Below are positions 46,695 through 55,562 of a stretch of DNA of 60,940 nt, piece after piece. Source of the stretch: Firmicutes bacterium UBA3941 (lineage in GTDB: Bacteria; Bacillota; Clostridia; Caldicoprobacterales; UBA3941). The first letter of the stretch is position 1. The number at the start of each line of letters is the position of its first letter. The position numbers and the translations under genes were made by a program. The stretch spans positions 1 to 60,940 of the forward strand of contig DGDX01000006.1 of assembly GCA_002385665.1 (NCBI GenBank), given 5' to 3'. The notes below the pieces were generated by a model. That model was not told the origin of the DNA, searched no databases, and was given only the letters and a program-made list of their open reading frames with translations.

Positions 46695-48017
46695 CTATAG
46701 GCCGGCTCCCGCTGCAGTCCTTTGGCCTGAAGTCACTAATTGTAGCCTGCGGGTTTTGCCGTTTTCGTCTATGCGTTCGATATCCGCACCCAGGCCTATC
46801 AGCTTTTGTTCGATCTCCTCATACCCTCTGTCAATGTGTTCTATATTGCTTATCTCGGTAACTCCCTCAGCGGATAATCCAGCCACTATAAGGGCTGCTC
46901 CTGCACGAAGGTCAGTAGCTGTTACAGGGGCACCGGATAATCTTTCAACACCCTCAATGATGGCTACTCTATCCTCTATCTTAACATTACCACCCATACG
47001 TACAATCTCATCGAGATGTTTATACCGGGCTTCCCATACATTCTCCGTGATAACGCTAACCCCATCCGCTATACTGAGAAGTGCAGACATGGGCTGCTGC
47101 AAATCTGTAGGAAATCCAGGGTATGGCTGAGTTTTAATGTTTACCTTACGGGGTCTTTGTTTTCCTATAACACGAATCTCATCGTCTCCTTCGATAACCT
47201 CCATACCCATCTCCAGCAGTTTCGCTGAGACCGCCTCCATATGTTTGGGGATAACATCTACCACCGTAACATCTCCCCCTGTAGCTGCTGCGGCAATCAT
47301 ATAGGTACCAGCTTCAATTTGATCCGGTATAATTGTATAGCTACAGCCTGAAAGCTCTTTAACTCCTTTGATTCTAATGGTGTCGGTACCCGCCCCCATT
47401 ATGCTTGCTCCCATGGTATTCAAAAAATTAGCCGTATCCACCACATGAGGTTCTTTTGCGGCATTGACTATGGTAGTGGTTCCCTCCGCCTTTACAGCGG
47501 CCAACATAATGTTTATTGTAGCCCCGACGCTGACTACATCAAGGTAAATCTCATTGCCTATCAACCTGTCGGCAGAAACCTTTATAACTCCATGCTCCAA
47601 TTCCACCTTGGCTCCCAAGGCTTCAAATCCCTTGATATGCTGATCTATGGGCCTTGTGCCTATGGCACATCCACCAGGAAAGGACACTTCTGCCTTGCCA
47701 AACTTGGCCAGCAACACACCTAATAGATAATAGGAGGCTCTCATCCGCCTCACCATATCATAATGGGCTCTGTATTCCGTCATCTTTGATCCGTCAATAC
47801 TTACCCTTCCCTTGCCCTCCAGCTCAACCCGGGCGCCTAATTCATCCAGTATTTCCGCTAATGTAGTAACATCATCTATATAAGGCAAATTATCGATAAT
47901 ACATTTATCATTGGCTAACAATGCCGCAGGCAAAATAGCAACGGCAGCATTTTTAGCGCCGCTTATTTTCACTCTTCCAACTAATGGCTTGCCGCCATAT
48001 ATTCGTAGTTTTTCCAA
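46695..48017 (-). CDS. murA: UDP-N-acetylglucosamine 1-carboxyvinyltransferase
   Basis: A 440-residue enolpyruvyl transferase for the first committed step of peptidoglycan synthesis. The fosfomycin-target Cys is in [13 protein letters not shown] (around Cys115), so it is not one of the Cys-to-Asp resistant forms. [20 protein letters not shown] and [13 protein letters not shown] are typical. I prefer TTG 48017 (protein [12 protein letters not shown]) since it gives the canonical start with GAGGG upstream. ATG 48071 adds an 18-residue extension not usual for MurA. Confidence 0.95.
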   Translation of the reverse strand: MEKLRIYGGKPLVGRVKISGAKNAAVAILPAALLANDKCIIDNLPYIDDVTTLAEILDELGARVELEGKGRVSIDGSKMTEYRAHYDMVRRMRASYYLLGVLLAKFGKAEVSFPGGCAIGTRPIDQHIKGFEALGAKVELEHGVIKVSADRLIGNEIYLDVVSVGATINIMLAAVKAEGTTTIVNAAKEPHVVDTANFLNTMGASIMGAGTDTIRIKGVKELSGCSYTIIPDQIEAGTYMIAAAATGGDVTVVDVIPKHMEAVSAKLLEMGMEVIEGDDEIRVIGKQRPRKVNIKTQPYPGFPTDLQQPMSALLSIADGVSVITENVWEARYKHLDEIVRMGGNVKIEDRVAIIEGVERLSGAPVTATDLRAGAALIVAGLSAEGVTEISNIEHIDRGYEEIEQKLIGLGADIERIDENGKTRRLQLVTSGQRTAAGAGL

Positions 48018-48147
48018 TCCCTGGTTCCCTCTTTCCCCAGAAATCTGAGGGAACTTCACCTCCAATGCCATTATGTCTCGTCCACACAAACAATGTTATT
48101 ATTATAACATCTTTACTATAGTATTTCATCATAAAAGTTATAAAATT

Positions 48148-48906
48148 TCATGAATTGAGATAAAAGTCCTGGCCGTCTCCTAATTCCTGAAGCAAATCCA
48201 GATAACCGTCCCAGCCAATCCTTTCGATTATATCACTGACCTCTAAAAAGGCCTGTCTATAAGCCTGGTACTCGTCCAATCTATAAAAATCATCAGTCAG
48301 TTCCTCAATGGAATAGATATCTGCACTGCCAAGCTCCCTTCCCCATTCGTAGCCTAATAGCATATATTCCATATACAGGGCGCTGCCTTCCGTGAACCAT
48401 ACCGGAAAATTACCACCCGCCAAATCGTCTACTACAAGATGGGTTAACTCGTGAACAAAGCTGTTTGTTAGCATATTTCCCACTGACCCATCCTCTGACC
48501 TTTCTAAAATGGCGATCTTACCACCCGAATATGCCCCCAGGGTCGGCTGATCCTTGGGTATACCCAGGCTTTGATGAAATTCTTTATCGTCTTCAAACAA
48601 TATTACGTCAATATCACCATCAGGAACATAGTCAAAGAGATCCAGGACCTCATTGCCATATCCATAAATTATATCTACAAGGTCACGGAGCTTATCAGTG
48701 TCAATAGAATTATGACGTATGGAGAAATTGCCAACTTGCTCTTCTTCATAGTGGGGCACAGACTGTAATATCCTATACCCCCTAAAGGCTTGGTATACAG
48801 GGTAGACCCTGGCCAATACAAGACTGTTGAACCGAAACACTGCACCTACTGCCAAACACAGGGTTATGCATAGCGCCAACCCCCAATTAAACTTCCCCTT
48901 TTTCAC
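48148..48906 (-). CDS. Peptidase MA family metallohydrolase
   Basis: A 252-residue membrane-anchored peptidase. Residues 8-27 form an N-terminal signal anchor. The zinc motif is HELTH near 152, with the downstream glutamate in PVWFTEGSALYMEY. It belongs to the Peptidase_MA-like (PF13485) group and should face the outside. Substrates are unknown. It lies between the M23 gene and murA in an envelope-biogenesis block. Confidence 0.85.
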   Translation of the reverse strand: MKKGKFNWGLALCITLCLAVGAVFRFNSLVLARVYPVYQAFRGYRILQSVPHYEEEQVGNFSIRHNSIDTDKLRDLVDIIYGYGNEVLDLFDYVPDGDIDVILFEDDKEFHQSLGIPKDQPTLGAYSGGKIAILERSEDGSVGNMLTNSFVHELTHLVVDDLAGGNFPVWFTEGSALYMEYMLLGYEWGRELGSADIYSIEELTDDFYRLDEYQAYRQAFLEVSDIIERIGWDGYLDLLQELGDGQDFYLNS

Positions 48907-49053
48907 CAGTCGTACCTCCTATACCAGGGCGGTACCGCAATACCATTATAGCATCATATTATGTAAACTTCATCAAGCAATTAATGGCATGGTTCTGTTG
49001 AACCCAATAGGGTTATAGTCATCCCCCGATACAAGGTTCGGGTATATGGGGTC

Positions 49054-50511
49054 TTATTTTAGATAATTAAGCGGATTCTTGGGAGTACCATTAATACGGA
49101 CCTCAAAATGAAGGTGGGGACCCGTACTATTTCCGGTGTTGCCCATATATCCAATGAGCTGACCTTTTTTCACTTTCTGCCCTTTCTTAACGGATCTGGA
49201 ACTCAGATGGGCGTAATAAGTTTCAATACCGCTTCCATGATCGATCCTTACCAGATTTCCATAACCCCCATTGTATCCGGAATAGCATACGGTGCCGCTC
49301 CTTGCGGCATAGATGGGAGTCCCCCTGTCATTGGCGATATCCAATCCCTTGTGCATCCTGCCCCAGCGGCGGCCAAATCTGGATGTTATTCTCCCCCTGG
49401 TCGGCCATGACATGGATATGCCACTTGATGAACTGCTGCTTCCACTTCTGGAGGAACTCACCTTTTTAGGAGGTTTCTTGGTGCCTACAAGAACGATCTT
49501 TTTCACCGGTTCCTTCTTAACAGTCTCGGATATTGTTTCCCTTTCCGTTTCCACGCCGTTTCGCTTATACACCTTCTCAACTATTTGGCATTCACCCTCT
49601 TTACCTTCTTGGGCTACCTTGGTTTGATTGGTGTATAAATCATCAGACTTTTTGGTTTCAGTTTCAAAGGGGATGGATTTGGTATGCTCCACCTTCTCCA
49701 CTGTTATAACATTTAGGGGCAATTCCGGCACGTTAAGGTTTAATTCCTGACCGATCTGTAAGATATCGGATTCTTCCATAGGGGCATTGGCCTCTAATAT
49801 ATCCTTTACAGTCATATCATGCTTTTGCGCGATGGTCCAAATATTGTCTCCCTTTTCTACAATATAGATCCGCTTTTCAGTGTTTCCCTGAGTAAATCTT
49901 TGGACTACCTCATCAGGATCCTCCAATTCTTCATACCTTACAAACAGGTCCTTTATGTTGACATCCTCTTCAAAGTCTATCTCCTCCAGGCTTCCTCCCT
50001 TACTCTCTATCTTCTCCTTAAAGGGCTGCAGGAGGGAATCCAGGATAAACCGGGCTGTTTCACTGTCCTTTAATACTGCCAGATTTTCACCGTTAACCTG
50101 AATGACAGCGCATTTTACCCTGGGTGAAACATTTGACTGTATTAGGCTTTCCAGAACCTCAGGGTCGCTTAAATACTGTTCATCCACATAGACCCTCTCG
50201 AAGTCGATGTCATTTTCCAGGGTTACTTCCATATTGTATAGCGATTCGAAACCTCGTTTGATACCTTCCAGTACCTTCTCTATATCTCCTTTATCTTTGA
50301 CCAGACCTATTTTTTGGCCATCGAAATATGTAAAAAAGGCTTCTGTCATATCATCCTCCAGGGATGATTCATTATTTACAGCCAGCGCCTTAACAGAAAA
50401 TACTCCTGCACTTATTAAAAAAATAACCGACAAGGCTATTACAATATTTCTCCTTAGCCTCACCCAGTTATACAGCTTGTCCAATATTTCAAACCAGTTC
50501 TTCCCCAACAT
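49054..50511 (-). CDS. LysM-G5-M23 peptidoglycan endopeptidase
   Basis: A 485-residue secreted protein. It has an N-terminal membrane anchor (about 22-45), a helical region, LysM (about 217-262, RIYIVEKGDNIWTIAQKHD), a G5 domain (about 265-345), a Ser/Gly linker, then an M23 domain (about 390-485) with HKGLDIANDRGTP and HLHFEVRINGTPKNP supplying the zinc ligands. LysM and G5 bind wall glycan, and M23 cleaves peptide cross-links. This architecture is common in spore-formers and may act in growth or sporulation. Confidence 0.93.
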   Translation of the reverse strand: MLGKNWFEILDKLYNWVRLRRNIVIALSVIFLISAGVFSVKALAVNNESSLEDDMTEAFFTYFDGQKIGLVKDKGDIEKVLEGIKRGFESLYNMEVTLENDIDFERVYVDEQYLSDPEVLESLIQSNVSPRVKCAVIQVNGENLAVLKDSETARFILDSLLQPFKEKIESKGGSLEEIDFEEDVNIKDLFVRYEELEDPDEVVQRFTQGNTEKRIYIVEKGDNIWTIAQKHDMTVKDILEANAPMEESDILQIGQELNLNVPELPLNVITVEKVEHTKSIPFETETKKSDDLYTNQTKVAQEGKEGECQIVEKVYKRNGVETERETISETVKKEPVKKIVLVGTKKPPKKVSSSRSGSSSSSSGISMSWPTRGRITSRFGRRWGRMHKGLDIANDRGTPIYAARSGTVCYSGYNGGYGNLVRIDHGSGIETYYAHLSSRSVKKGQKVKKGQLIGYMGNTGNSTGPHLHFEVRINGTPKNPLNYLK

Positions 50512-50642
50512 TACTAAGCGTCCTTCCTAACCCCAACACATTCAAACCTCATTACTACAGGGCGATATTAAGTACAAAACCATTATATCATAAAAACTTA
50601 AAATTGTTACATAAATTTTACGAATTTATTAAATTAATGAGT

Positions 50643-50683
50643 TGTGCTAGTCAAACATATGCTGGTAATGGCTATTGACCGCT
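50643..50683 (+). repeat. Dispersed intergenic repeat, copy C
   Basis: TGTGCTAGTCAAACATATGC continuing TGGTAATGGCTATTGACCGCT. It is the same core as copies A (2531) and B (26966). It ends eight bases from the stop codon of the M1 peptidase gene. Confidence 0.7.
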
Positions 50684-50690
50684 TTATAAG

Positions 50691-52214
50691 TTATCCGGCT
50701 TTTTCTTCATAATCATCGTATAGCCATTGCCGGAAAAAATCGTCCCAAGGCTTTCCGGTAACTTTCTGACAAGCCCTGTATAGGTCCTCAGGTTTAGCGT
50801 TCTGGAACTTATTGCTTTCAAAATATTCCCTCAATACTTCAAAGAATATTTCATCCCCCATCTCCTGTCTTAATTCATGGAACATGATTGCCCCCTTCCC
50901 GTATACCAGGGAATCATATTCCAACCAGTCCTTAAATTCATACAGGGGCCTGTGTATGGTCTCGTCTGTATCCTCGCTATCCCTATAGATCCTGAACAGT
51001 TGAAATTTACCCTTGTTTATGTAGGTTTGATATTTATACTCTTCCTCTTCACGCCCATACCGTTGGCCATAGTAGAGGATAGTGGAATACTCCGTCAATC
51101 CCTCATCCAGCCATGAATCGTGGACTTCATCGTTGCCTACCAAACCATACCACCATTGATGGGCCACCTCATGGACGGTAACCAGTTCCAGCCAATCATC
51201 CTGATCCCCATCATAAAGGCTTCCATCTATCATCACCAACCTGGGATACTCCATGCCGCCGATAAAAAAGTCCGTCTGGACAATGGATAAATTCTTGTAT
51301 GGATATGCCCCAAAGAGATCATTGAAAATCTCCAGGGCGGATGCCGCAAACTCCAAAGCTTTTTTACCCCTGTCATGGGTGTAATAGTAGGAGTATATGG
51401 TTGTATCACCTACAACCGCAGAGGATCTTTGAAACTTTTGGCTGGCTACCCAGGCAAAATCCCTGACCTTATGGCCCTTAAATTCCCAAATCTTTTCCTC
51501 ATCCCCCTCAATAACTCTGGTTTCCTCCCCGGTAGCGGCTATTACAAACTCAAATGGTGCCGTAATCCGCACATAATAGTTGGCTATATCGCTGTAGAAT
51601 GGATCTCCTAATGAGTGGTAGGGTTCCAGGTTCCAGCCCCTTTCATCGTATACACATAGTATGGGATACCAATTCCCCAAGTTATAGGTGTTGTCAAAAT
51701 AACCAAATCTTCCTGGAGAATTGGGCATAACAACGGAATATTCAAGAAAAACCTCCAGCCTATCTCCGGGTTTAAGGGGCTCCTCAAGGGGAATCATCAA
51801 TATATCATGGCTATAGCCTTCAAAGGTGTAAGCTACCGGGGCCCCTTCAAGCAATACCTTATTTAACTCAATAAAGCCAGGTGAGAATCCATTGGGATAC
51901 GCCCTATCCATCTCCTCCTTGGGGAAAACGGATTTTTCGGCATGCTTAAAGGCGTTGGGATAGACATGAAAATAGAGTGCCCACAGATTTGCTTCCTCCT
52001 TGTTTGTATACTTAACCTGCTGCATGCAATCTATCCTCTTGGAATAGGGATTAAAGGTTAGGTCTATCTCATAGAGGGTGAGATCCTCATCAGACCGGTA
52101 AGGATCACTCCTCCTGCCCCAAAATAGGTCGTAAAGACTGGAGACTGAAATACATAGAATGATCAAAACAATTATAGCAATAAGATATCTTCTTTTAATA
52201 GGAGTAACACCCAT
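50691..52214 (-). CDS. M1 family metallopeptidase, membrane-anchored
   Basis: A 507-residue zinc aminopeptidase-like protein with an N-terminal signal anchor (about 9-30) and an M1 catalytic domain. The zinc motif is HEVAHQWW near 347, with the second Glu in DSWLDEGLTEYS eighteen residues later. GGMEYPRLVMID corresponds to the GAMEN exopeptidase motif in altered form (GGMEY), so substrate handling may differ. The C-terminal part lacks the ERAP-like domain. It ends at repeat copy C. Confidence 0.9.
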   Translation of the reverse strand: MGVTPIKRRYLIAIIVLIILCISVSSLYDLFWGRRSDPYRSDEDLTLYEIDLTFNPYSKRIDCMQQVKYTNKEEANLWALYFHVYPNAFKHAEKSVFPKEEMDRAYPNGFSPGFIELNKVLLEGAPVAYTFEGYSHDILMIPLEEPLKPGDRLEVFLEYSVVMPNSPGRFGYFDNTYNLGNWYPILCVYDERGWNLEPYHSLGDPFYSDIANYYVRITAPFEFVIAATGEETRVIEGDEEKIWEFKGHKVRDFAWVASQKFQRSSAVVGDTTIYSYYYTHDRGKKALEFAASALEIFNDLFGAYPYKNLSIVQTDFFIGGMEYPRLVMIDGSLYDGDQDDWLELVTVHEVAHQWWYGLVGNDEVHDSWLDEGLTEYSTILYYGQRYGREEEEYKYQTYINKGKFQLFRIYRDSEDTDETIHRPLYEFKDWLEYDSLVYGKGAIMFHELRQEMGDEIFFEVLREYFESNKFQNAKPEDLYRACQKVTGKPWDDFFRQWLYDDYEEKAG

Positions 52215-52383
52215 ACAATCGCCTCATTTACATTACATAACAGTTATTGCTCTTCTTATGTATGGGATGCCTGTTGTATATGACTTACATAGCAAACATC
52301 ACAGGAAAATCGAATATTCATAAGCTGGATAAAATCATAGTTATGTATATGTATATGAAATTGATCGAGGCTGTAGAATAGAT

Positions 52384-53679
52384 TTATATCCTATAGGCTC
52401 TCGGCAGCCTGACTGTAAAGGTGCTGCCCCTGCCCGGTATGCTGTCTACCTCTATGGTACCTCCATAAAACCTGACAATGGTTTGGCAGATATGCAGGCC
52501 CAGACCGGTGCCGGTTTCTTTGGTGGTCTCATAAATCTTAAATATGTTTTGAAGTTGTTCAGGAGATATGCCGGTTCCGGTATCCTTAAAGCTAATCACA
52601 GCCATATCGGGGTTCGATTCTGTTCGAAGTCCTATGGTAAGAGTACCTCCATCCTTCATTGCATCTATGGCATTGTCTATCAGGTTAATAAATACTTGTT
52701 GAAGTGAGTTCTTATCAGCTTTTATATAGATGTCTTCCATGAATGGATCGCATATGATATCTACATTGCTTAACCTGGCCTTGGACATCATTACATCCTT
52801 TACTAACTGAATGATCTCCTTCAGGGAATGAAGATGGGTGTTATCATAATCATGTTTCGATAACAGCCTGAAATCATCCAGCAGTCTGGAAACCCGTGAA
52901 ATCTCATTCAGGATTCTGTTACTGTTGGTAATGGCAATGCCCTTTTCCAGTTGAAGAAGCTGTATATATGCACTGATATTTGTAAGGGAATTCTTAACCT
53001 CATGGGATACTATAGACGAAGCTTCCAAAATATCCTTTCGTCCGTTCTGTGTTGTGGTATACATATACAATAACTTTTCCTTGTCATAGGTTAACTCCAG
53101 CTGCTTGTCCATACTATAAGCCGCCATTGATATGATCTCCAGCAGTTCCCTGAAAGCAAATTCGATGGGTACCATGGCAAATATTACAGCCCTAAGGCGG
53201 TTATCAATTTTTATCGGAGCCGCAAAACCAACCCAATCCCACAGTCCTTTATAGAAATGCTCCTCTCCCCAAATAACAACGGGACTTTCTGTCTCAATAC
53301 ACATTCCTACGGCGTTTGTTCCCATATATAATTCTGAATGAACAAAACCTCTTTGGTACCCCAGATCCATCAGTCCGTTCACCTTGTCCTTAACCTTAAG
53401 CAGTACACCCTCATCGCTGGCCAGGCCGACAGTGGATCCATTCCTGGATAAGGCCTGGGCCAGGCTCTTTATGTATGGGTAAGCCGTGCTCAGAAGATCC
53501 TTATACTCATCGAGGAGCTGTTCAAGCTTACGATTAGAAACCTTGAGTGCTTTTGGCCGGTTAAGTCTATTAAGTCCATATTCAATACACCTTTCCCAGG
53601 ACTCCTCTATAGACGATTCTAGGAAACTGCCTCTGGCAGGTATATCATTTTTCCCGTTATTTCCTATTTTTTGCCCCAT
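52384..53679 (-). CDS. Sensor histidine kinase with AcoR-like N-terminal sensor
   Basis: A 431-residue soluble kinase. The N-terminus (ESSIEESWERCIEYGL) and the GAF-like region around 60-200 (GTNAVGMCIETESPV) resemble the sensor part of sigma-54 activators such as AcoR. A HisKA domain follows with phospho-acceptor His near 225 in VSHEVKNSL, then an HATPase domain with QQVFINLIDNAIDAM, DTGTGIS and GTGLGLHI. ATG 53679 has AAGGA eight bases before it. No response regulator gene is adjacent, so its partner is elsewhere. Confidence 0.9.
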   Translation of the reverse strand: MGQKIGNNGKNDIPARGSFLESSIEESWERCIEYGLNRLNRPKALKVSNRKLEQLLDEYKDLLSTAYPYIKSLAQALSRNGSTVGLASDEGVLLKVKDKVNGLMDLGYQRGFVHSELYMGTNAVGMCIETESPVVIWGEEHFYKGLWDWVGFAAPIKIDNRLRAVIFAMVPIEFAFRELLEIISMAAYSMDKQLELTYDKEKLLYMYTTTQNGRKDILEASSIVSHEVKNSLTNISAYIQLLQLEKGIAITNSNRILNEISRVSRLLDDFRLLSKHDYDNTHLHSLKEIIQLVKDVMMSKARLSNVDIICDPFMEDIYIKADKNSLQQVFINLIDNAIDAMKDGGTLTIGLRTESNPDMAVISFKDTGTGISPEQLQNIFKIYETTKETGTGLGLHICQTIVRFYGGTIEVDSIPGRGSTFTVRLPRAYRI

Positions 53680-53743
53680 AGGACCATTCCTTCCCAAATT
53701 AAAATTAGATCCTATTAAAAACGCTAGGTTGGTTTAAGTCATG

Positions 53744-53802
53744 AAAAAAAAACACAGTCCAAACACTGTACCTTTATTCAATGTACAGTGTGATCCAGGA
53801 CT
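53744..53802 (-). terminator. Nested hairpin with T-tract upstream of the histidine kinase gene
   Basis: ACACTGTAC (53763-53771) pairs with GTACAGTGT (53783-53791), and AGTCC (53756-53760) pairs with GGACT (53798-53802). A nine-base T run lies at 53744-53752 on the minus strand. An outer pair GGTTGG/CCAACC is also visible. It may terminate the upstream transcript or act as a leader attenuator. In the 53698-54106 gap this is the only clear feature. Confidence 0.7.
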
Positions 53803-54106
53803 CTCCAACCAACCGGTTTAAAATAAATTCTGTAAAAAGGTGAGAATAAACAACGAAAGGAAAAATACTACATTGAAGGTCTTCTATTCTCAATGGGACA
53901 TACCCCTGAATGTAAGCTTTTTCGCATTATAAAAAGCCTATCAAAGGCCTGGCGAATTTACACGCCCTATAATTACTAGTTTAGCATATAATTGTATGGA
54001 ATTGCAAATAGTGCTTTTTTCCCCTTTTTCCATACTATAAGCTGAATAATATTCTCCTACAATAATTAATCCCATGCAATAAGCATGGGAAGCATAACTT
54101 GGTAAC

Positions 54107-55543
54107 CTAAAAATCCTTTAACTGTTCCTTCACGGTATCTATAAGCCTGTGTATACCGGCAGCCTCAAGTTCCTGTCTATACCTGTTGACTGCTGTCCTT
54201 GGGTCTCCTGCCCTTCCCAGTAGAATGGGTATGCCGTACTGAGCATTGACCATAAGGATATCATCAATCTCCTTTTCTACAGGAGTTTTGTCAAAGACAA
54301 ACTTGTGAAAGGGATCCTTTATTGACAGGAGCTCATGGTTAGCAGGGTCATCTGCAAAGGGTGAATAATCCATAATCTTCCCCTCATATCCATAACATAA
54401 AATCTCATTGGAATACTTGCTCCCGACAATGTAGTCTATTAGCATAAGGGCCCTTTCGGGATTCTTTGACCTTGCACTTATTCCCAGGGCGTTTCTGGCA
54501 GATCCAGCCTTTATTATCTTTTTCCCTTCTCCACAGAAGGGTATAAATTTAAGCATACTTCCCTCCTGATGGGATGAATCCGCCAGCTTGGAGTCTATAG
54601 CCCTAAACCTTTTAAAGTTCCCGAAAAACAGGACATTTCCACCGGCGTTATGATCATACCCTATATCCTTGCTTGCCGTCAGGACGTCCTCTTGCCAATA
54701 TCCATTGGTCGACCAACTCTTCATTACTTCTGCAAATTCGACAAACTCCCTGCTAAAGGCCGGGTGCATAATGCTGCCCGCTTTACCCCCGGTGTTGGTG
54801 ACCAGATATAGGGAGGATTCCGGGATGCCAGGTGCGGGAATCCAGGTTTTATGGAGATCGATTAACATATTGTAAAGCCCTATTGCATCCTCTTCTCCTA
54901 TGTCTGCAACAACCTTCCCCTCATCCTCTTCAGCCAAGGTGTCTAAATAGTTATCCATATCCTCAATGGATAGGATGGGTTCCTCTGGTTCATGTTTTAT
55001 GTCATCGCCAAACATAAAACCGTTAATCCTGTACTCTTCCCCACCTATGGGTACTGCATATATTTCACCATCATATTTGGTATCTTCCCATCTGTCTGGG
55101 GCTATGCCTTCCCAAAGGCCCTTTCCATAGGCTGGCAAAAGATCGTCTATGGCCAATAAGGCCTCCTCGGCAGCGAGGCTAAAAAAACCAGGTTCCCCGG
55201 CGGTACTTACATAGCCTATATCAAAAGCTGCACCCGAGTTAAATATTAGTGGGTATTCAATGTCTGTCTCATCCAAGGGGATAAAGGTTATGTCCACATT
55301 TGTATTTATCTTATCCCCTATACTTTCATTCAGTTCTTCTACAATGCCCTGATAATCCATTGCAGGTTCACTGGATGGCGGCCCTATGAGATACATGGAT
55401 AGCCTTACATGTTTAGATGTGTCGATAACCCCATCCACTACAGGAGTATAATTTGAAGTAAAAATACTACACCCCAATAGGGTTCCGGTCAGCAACACAA
55501 GGCATATAATGAAAATACAGCATTTAATCCATGATAATCTCAT
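54107..55543 (-). CDS. ABC transporter extracellular solute-binding lipoprotein
   Basis: A 478-residue type of family 1 solute-binding lipoprotein with signal peptide and lipobox LLGC (about residues 20-23). The body shows a sugar-binding-protein pattern (FNSGAAFDIGYVSTAG; a DUF3502-like C-terminus). No permease genes are adjacent: the upstream gene is an exporter-type ABC protein, 19 bases away. The GAGGGAAAGAGT site fixes ATG 55543. The ligand is unknown, and the pairing with an exporter is unusual. Confidence 0.85.
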   Translation of the reverse strand: MRLSWIKCCIFIICLVLLTGTLLGCSIFTSNYTPVVDGVIDTSKHVRLSMYLIGPPSSEPAMDYQGIVEELNESIGDKINTNVDITFIPLDETDIEYPLIFNSGAAFDIGYVSTAGEPGFFSLAAEEALLAIDDLLPAYGKGLWEGIAPDRWEDTKYDGEIYAVPIGGEEYRINGFMFGDDIKHEPEEPILSIEDMDNYLDTLAEEDEGKVVADIGEEDAIGLYNMLIDLHKTWIPAPGIPESSLYLVTNTGGKAGSIMHPAFSREFVEFAEVMKSWSTNGYWQEDVLTASKDIGYDHNAGGNVLFFGNFKRFRAIDSKLADSSHQEGSMLKFIPFCGEGKKIIKAGSARNALGISARSKNPERALMLIDYIVGSKYSNEILCYGYEGKIMDYSPFADDPANHELLSIKDPFHKFVFDKTPVEKEIDDILMVNAQYGIPILLGRAGDPRTAVNRYRQELEAAGIHRLIDTVKEQLKDF

Positions 55544-55562
55544 ACTCTTTCCCTCTCTAACC

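Noticed and set aside
46756..47130. Plus-strand open frame opposite murA
   Set aside because: Shadow of the well-supported murA frame, without start signals.
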